DNA of 6,427 nt, from positions 1-6,427 of the forward strand of contig NZ_CAMLRU010000152.1 in NCBI RefSeq assembly GCF_946482535.1. Reading direction: 5' to 3'. Shown piece after piece: positions 4,929-6,427 of the stretch (within the stretch, counting starts at the first letter, position 1; each line of letters opens with the position of its first letter). This DNA is from an uncultured Flavobacterium sp. GTDB taxonomy: Bacteria > Bacteroidota > Bacteroidia > Flavobacteriales > Flavobacteriaceae. Position numbers and translations under genes: made by a program. The notes below the pieces were generated by a model. That model was not told the origin of the DNA, made no database searches, and worked only from the letters and a program-made list of their open reading frames with translations.

Positions 4929-6427
4929 ACGTTGAATTTTTTATCTAAATCTTCCACACTCATGGTGATGAAAGTGGGTTTTTGAAATGGCGACACATTC
5001 GGTTCTTTACAAGCAAAGAGATTGTGCACCAAATTTTCTTGTTCTTTTTCGGTTAAATACGTTCCGGTTTTGATGGCCAAACTTCGGGCCATCGATTTCG
5101 CAATGGTGTCATTTTGGGAAAAACTATTGTCGGGAATACCGTCTTGTAAATCACTCAATAACTCTTCCAAAACGATGGAAATCTCGCTTTCGGTCACATT
5201 GACAGGCAAACCGGAAATTAAGACATTGTCTTCTTCTAAGGCTTCAAAAACAAAACCGGTGTTTTCAAGCGATGTTTTTAATTCTGCCAGAAGTTCAATT
5301 TCCGCCGAAGAATAATACAACTGCAACGGAAACAACAACTGCTGACTCGAGGCTTGTTGTACCGTCATACTGGTCAAAAACTCTTCATATAAAACCCTTT
5401 CATGAGCCCGCTTTTGATTGATAATTACCATACCCGATTTGATTGGGCTGACAATATATTTTTTGTGAATTTGGTAAGTGCGTTTGACTTCTTGTTCAAT
5501 TTCATTTTCTTCAAATAAAGAGGAAGTCACAGCCTCATTTTCAAAAGCCATCTCGGCTATCTCTTGTCCGGTTTGTTTTAAACCTACATACAAGCTTTCC
5601 CAACTCGGTTGCGCTTCGGGTTTTTTATAGCTAAAATTTGAAGTCGATGACTTAGTTGGTTTGTCTTCTGCAAAAGGGTTATAGCTTCTATCAACCTGAA
5701 TTGTCGGATATTCGGCTTCTTTGTTTTGGTATTGATAAGGTGTGTCTAAATTCGGGTCGCGGTCAAAATCTAAAACCGGTGCGACATTAAATTGTCCTAA
5801 ACTGTGTTTGATAGCCGAACGCAAAATGGCATACAAGGCATGTTCATCGTCAAACTTGATTTCTGTTTTGGTCGGATGGATATTGATATCAATAGTATGC
5901 GGCGGAACATCTAAGTAGAGAAAATAACTCGGTTGCGCGCCATCTTTTAACAAACCTTCGTAAGCTGCCATCACGGCATGATGCAAATAGCCGCTTTTGA
6001 TAAATCGATTGTTGACAAAAAAGAATTGTTCGCCTCTGTTTTTCTTTGAAAACTCGGGTTTACCGACAAATCCTTGCAAGTTGACAATTTCGGTTTCTTC
6101 TTTTACCGGAACCAGTTTCTCATTGGTTTTTCCGGAAAAAATATTGACAATACGTTGTCTGAAATTCGAAATCGGTAAATTGAACATTTCGCTGCCATTG
6201 TGGTACATCGTAAAATGGATATTGGGATGTGCCATGGCTACGCGCTGAAATTCGTCAACAATATGGCGTTGTTCTACGATTTCCGACTTCAAAAAGTTTC
6301 TTCGGGCCGGAATATTAAAAAACAAATTCTTAACCGCAAACGAAGTGCCTTTGGGCAAAACCGCCGGTTCTTGAGAGACAAATTTGCTACCTTCAATGAT
6401 GATATGCGTTCCCAACTCATCTTGGTC
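4925..6427 (-). CDS. mutL: DNA mismatch repair protein MutL (5' partial)
   Basis: A GHKL-ATPase mismatch-repair coordinator that acts with MutS in the cytoplasm. The frame is open to the right edge, so the 5' end, with most ATP-binding motifs (probably about 120-130 codons), is missing. The TTG at 6415 is an internal Leu codon (context DQDELGTH), not a start. With that Leu as residue 1, the rest of the ATPase domain shows GTSFAVKNLFFNIPARRNFL (23-42), NNRFIKSGYLHHA (135-147) and the transducer motif DINIHPTKTEIKF (175-187) with its conserved Lys. A variable linker covers about 213-308 and the dimerisation domain about 312-490. In that domain the usual DQHAxxERxxYE endonuclease motif reads NQKRAHERVLYE (333-344), and the usual CPHGRP reads SPFQKP (475-480). 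QQLLFP (358-363) fits a beta-clamp-binding motif. It leads the - strand block, overlapping the rhomboid gene. The family assignment is secure; loss of nuclease activity is inference. Confidence 0.96.
   Translation of the reverse strand, partial: DQDELGTHIIIEGSKFVSQEPAVLPKGTSFAVKNLFFNIPARRNFLKSEIVEQRHIVDEFQRVAMAHPNIHFTMYHNGSEMFNLPISNFRQRIVNIFSGKTNEKLVPVKEETEIVNLQGFVGKPEFSKKNRGEQFFFVNNRFIKSGYLHHAVMAAYEGLLKDGAQPSYFLYLDVPPHTIDINIHPTKTEIKFDDEHALYAILRSAIKHSLGQFNVAPVLDFDRDPNLDTPYQYQNKEAEYPTIQVDRSYNPFAEDKPTKSSTSNFSYKKPEAQPSWESLYVGLKQTGQEIAEMAFENEAVTSSLFEENEIEQEVKRTYQIHKKYIVSPIKSGMVIINQKRAHERVLYEEFLTSMTVQQASSQQLLFPLQLYYSSAEIELLAELKTSLENTGFVFEALEEDNVLISGLPVNVTESEISIVLEELLSDLQDGIPDNSFSQNDTIAKSMARSLAIKTGTYLTEKEQENLVHNLFACKEPNVSPFQKPTFITMSVEDLDKKFNV

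Noticed and set aside
5022..6248. + strand open frames at 5022-5315 and 5997-6248 within mutL
   Set aside because: Antisense to conserved MutL motifs, with no family resemblance.
4925..6415. TTG at 6415 as the mutL start
   Set aside because: It is an internal Leu codon. The frame continues to the edge as DQDE, and the ATPase N-terminus is otherwise absent.
1..6427. Mobile element, CRISPR array, tRNA or toxin-antitoxin system
   Set aside because: No repeat array, terminal inverted repeats, transposase, integrase, cloverleaf or small paired genes were found. The genes are densely packed housekeeping types.

Overview
The window looks like chromosomal DNA from the phylum Bacteroidota, most likely the family Flavobacteriaceae and close to Flavobacterium. 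The reasons are the AT-rich composition, the absence of Shine-Dalgarno sequences before the starts, and the protein types: a very long signal peptidase I, a rhomboid with a DUF6576-like tail, and MutL and WbqC of flavobacterial character. This assignment comes from recognising the proteins, not from a search.

The layout is two convergent gene blocks. On the + strand are lepB (signal peptidase I, 5' end cut by the window edge) and, after an 84-base spacer, a WbqC-family gene of unknown function. On the - strand, read from the right edge, are mutL (5' end cut by the window edge), a rhomboid protease overlapping it by ATGA, a second rhomboid protease 3 bases further on, and after a 69-base gap a membrane-anchored endonuclease/exonuclease/phosphatase (EEP) family protein. 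The two blocks meet tail to tail with an 11-base overlap of the coding ends. There is no stretch over 100 bases without a gene. I see no RNA gene, mobile element, CRISPR array or origin.

Much of the block concerns membrane and envelope biology: a leader peptidase, two intramembrane serine proteases whose catalytic residues are intact, and an EEP domain that probably faces the periplasm. The exception is the mismatch-repair protein MutL, which leads the - strand transcript. This appears to be conserved housekeeping sequence rather than an accessory island, and I find no convincing undescribed system. The points most worth a second look are: a MutL that has lost the recognisable metal-binding endonuclease motifs but keeps a beta-clamp-binding motif; a signal peptidase carrying a DUF5684-like membrane module in front and a hydrophobic segment behind; an insertion in one rhomboid at the loop over its active site; a TTG start for the EEP gene; and a hairpin with a T-tract spanning the convergent stop codons.
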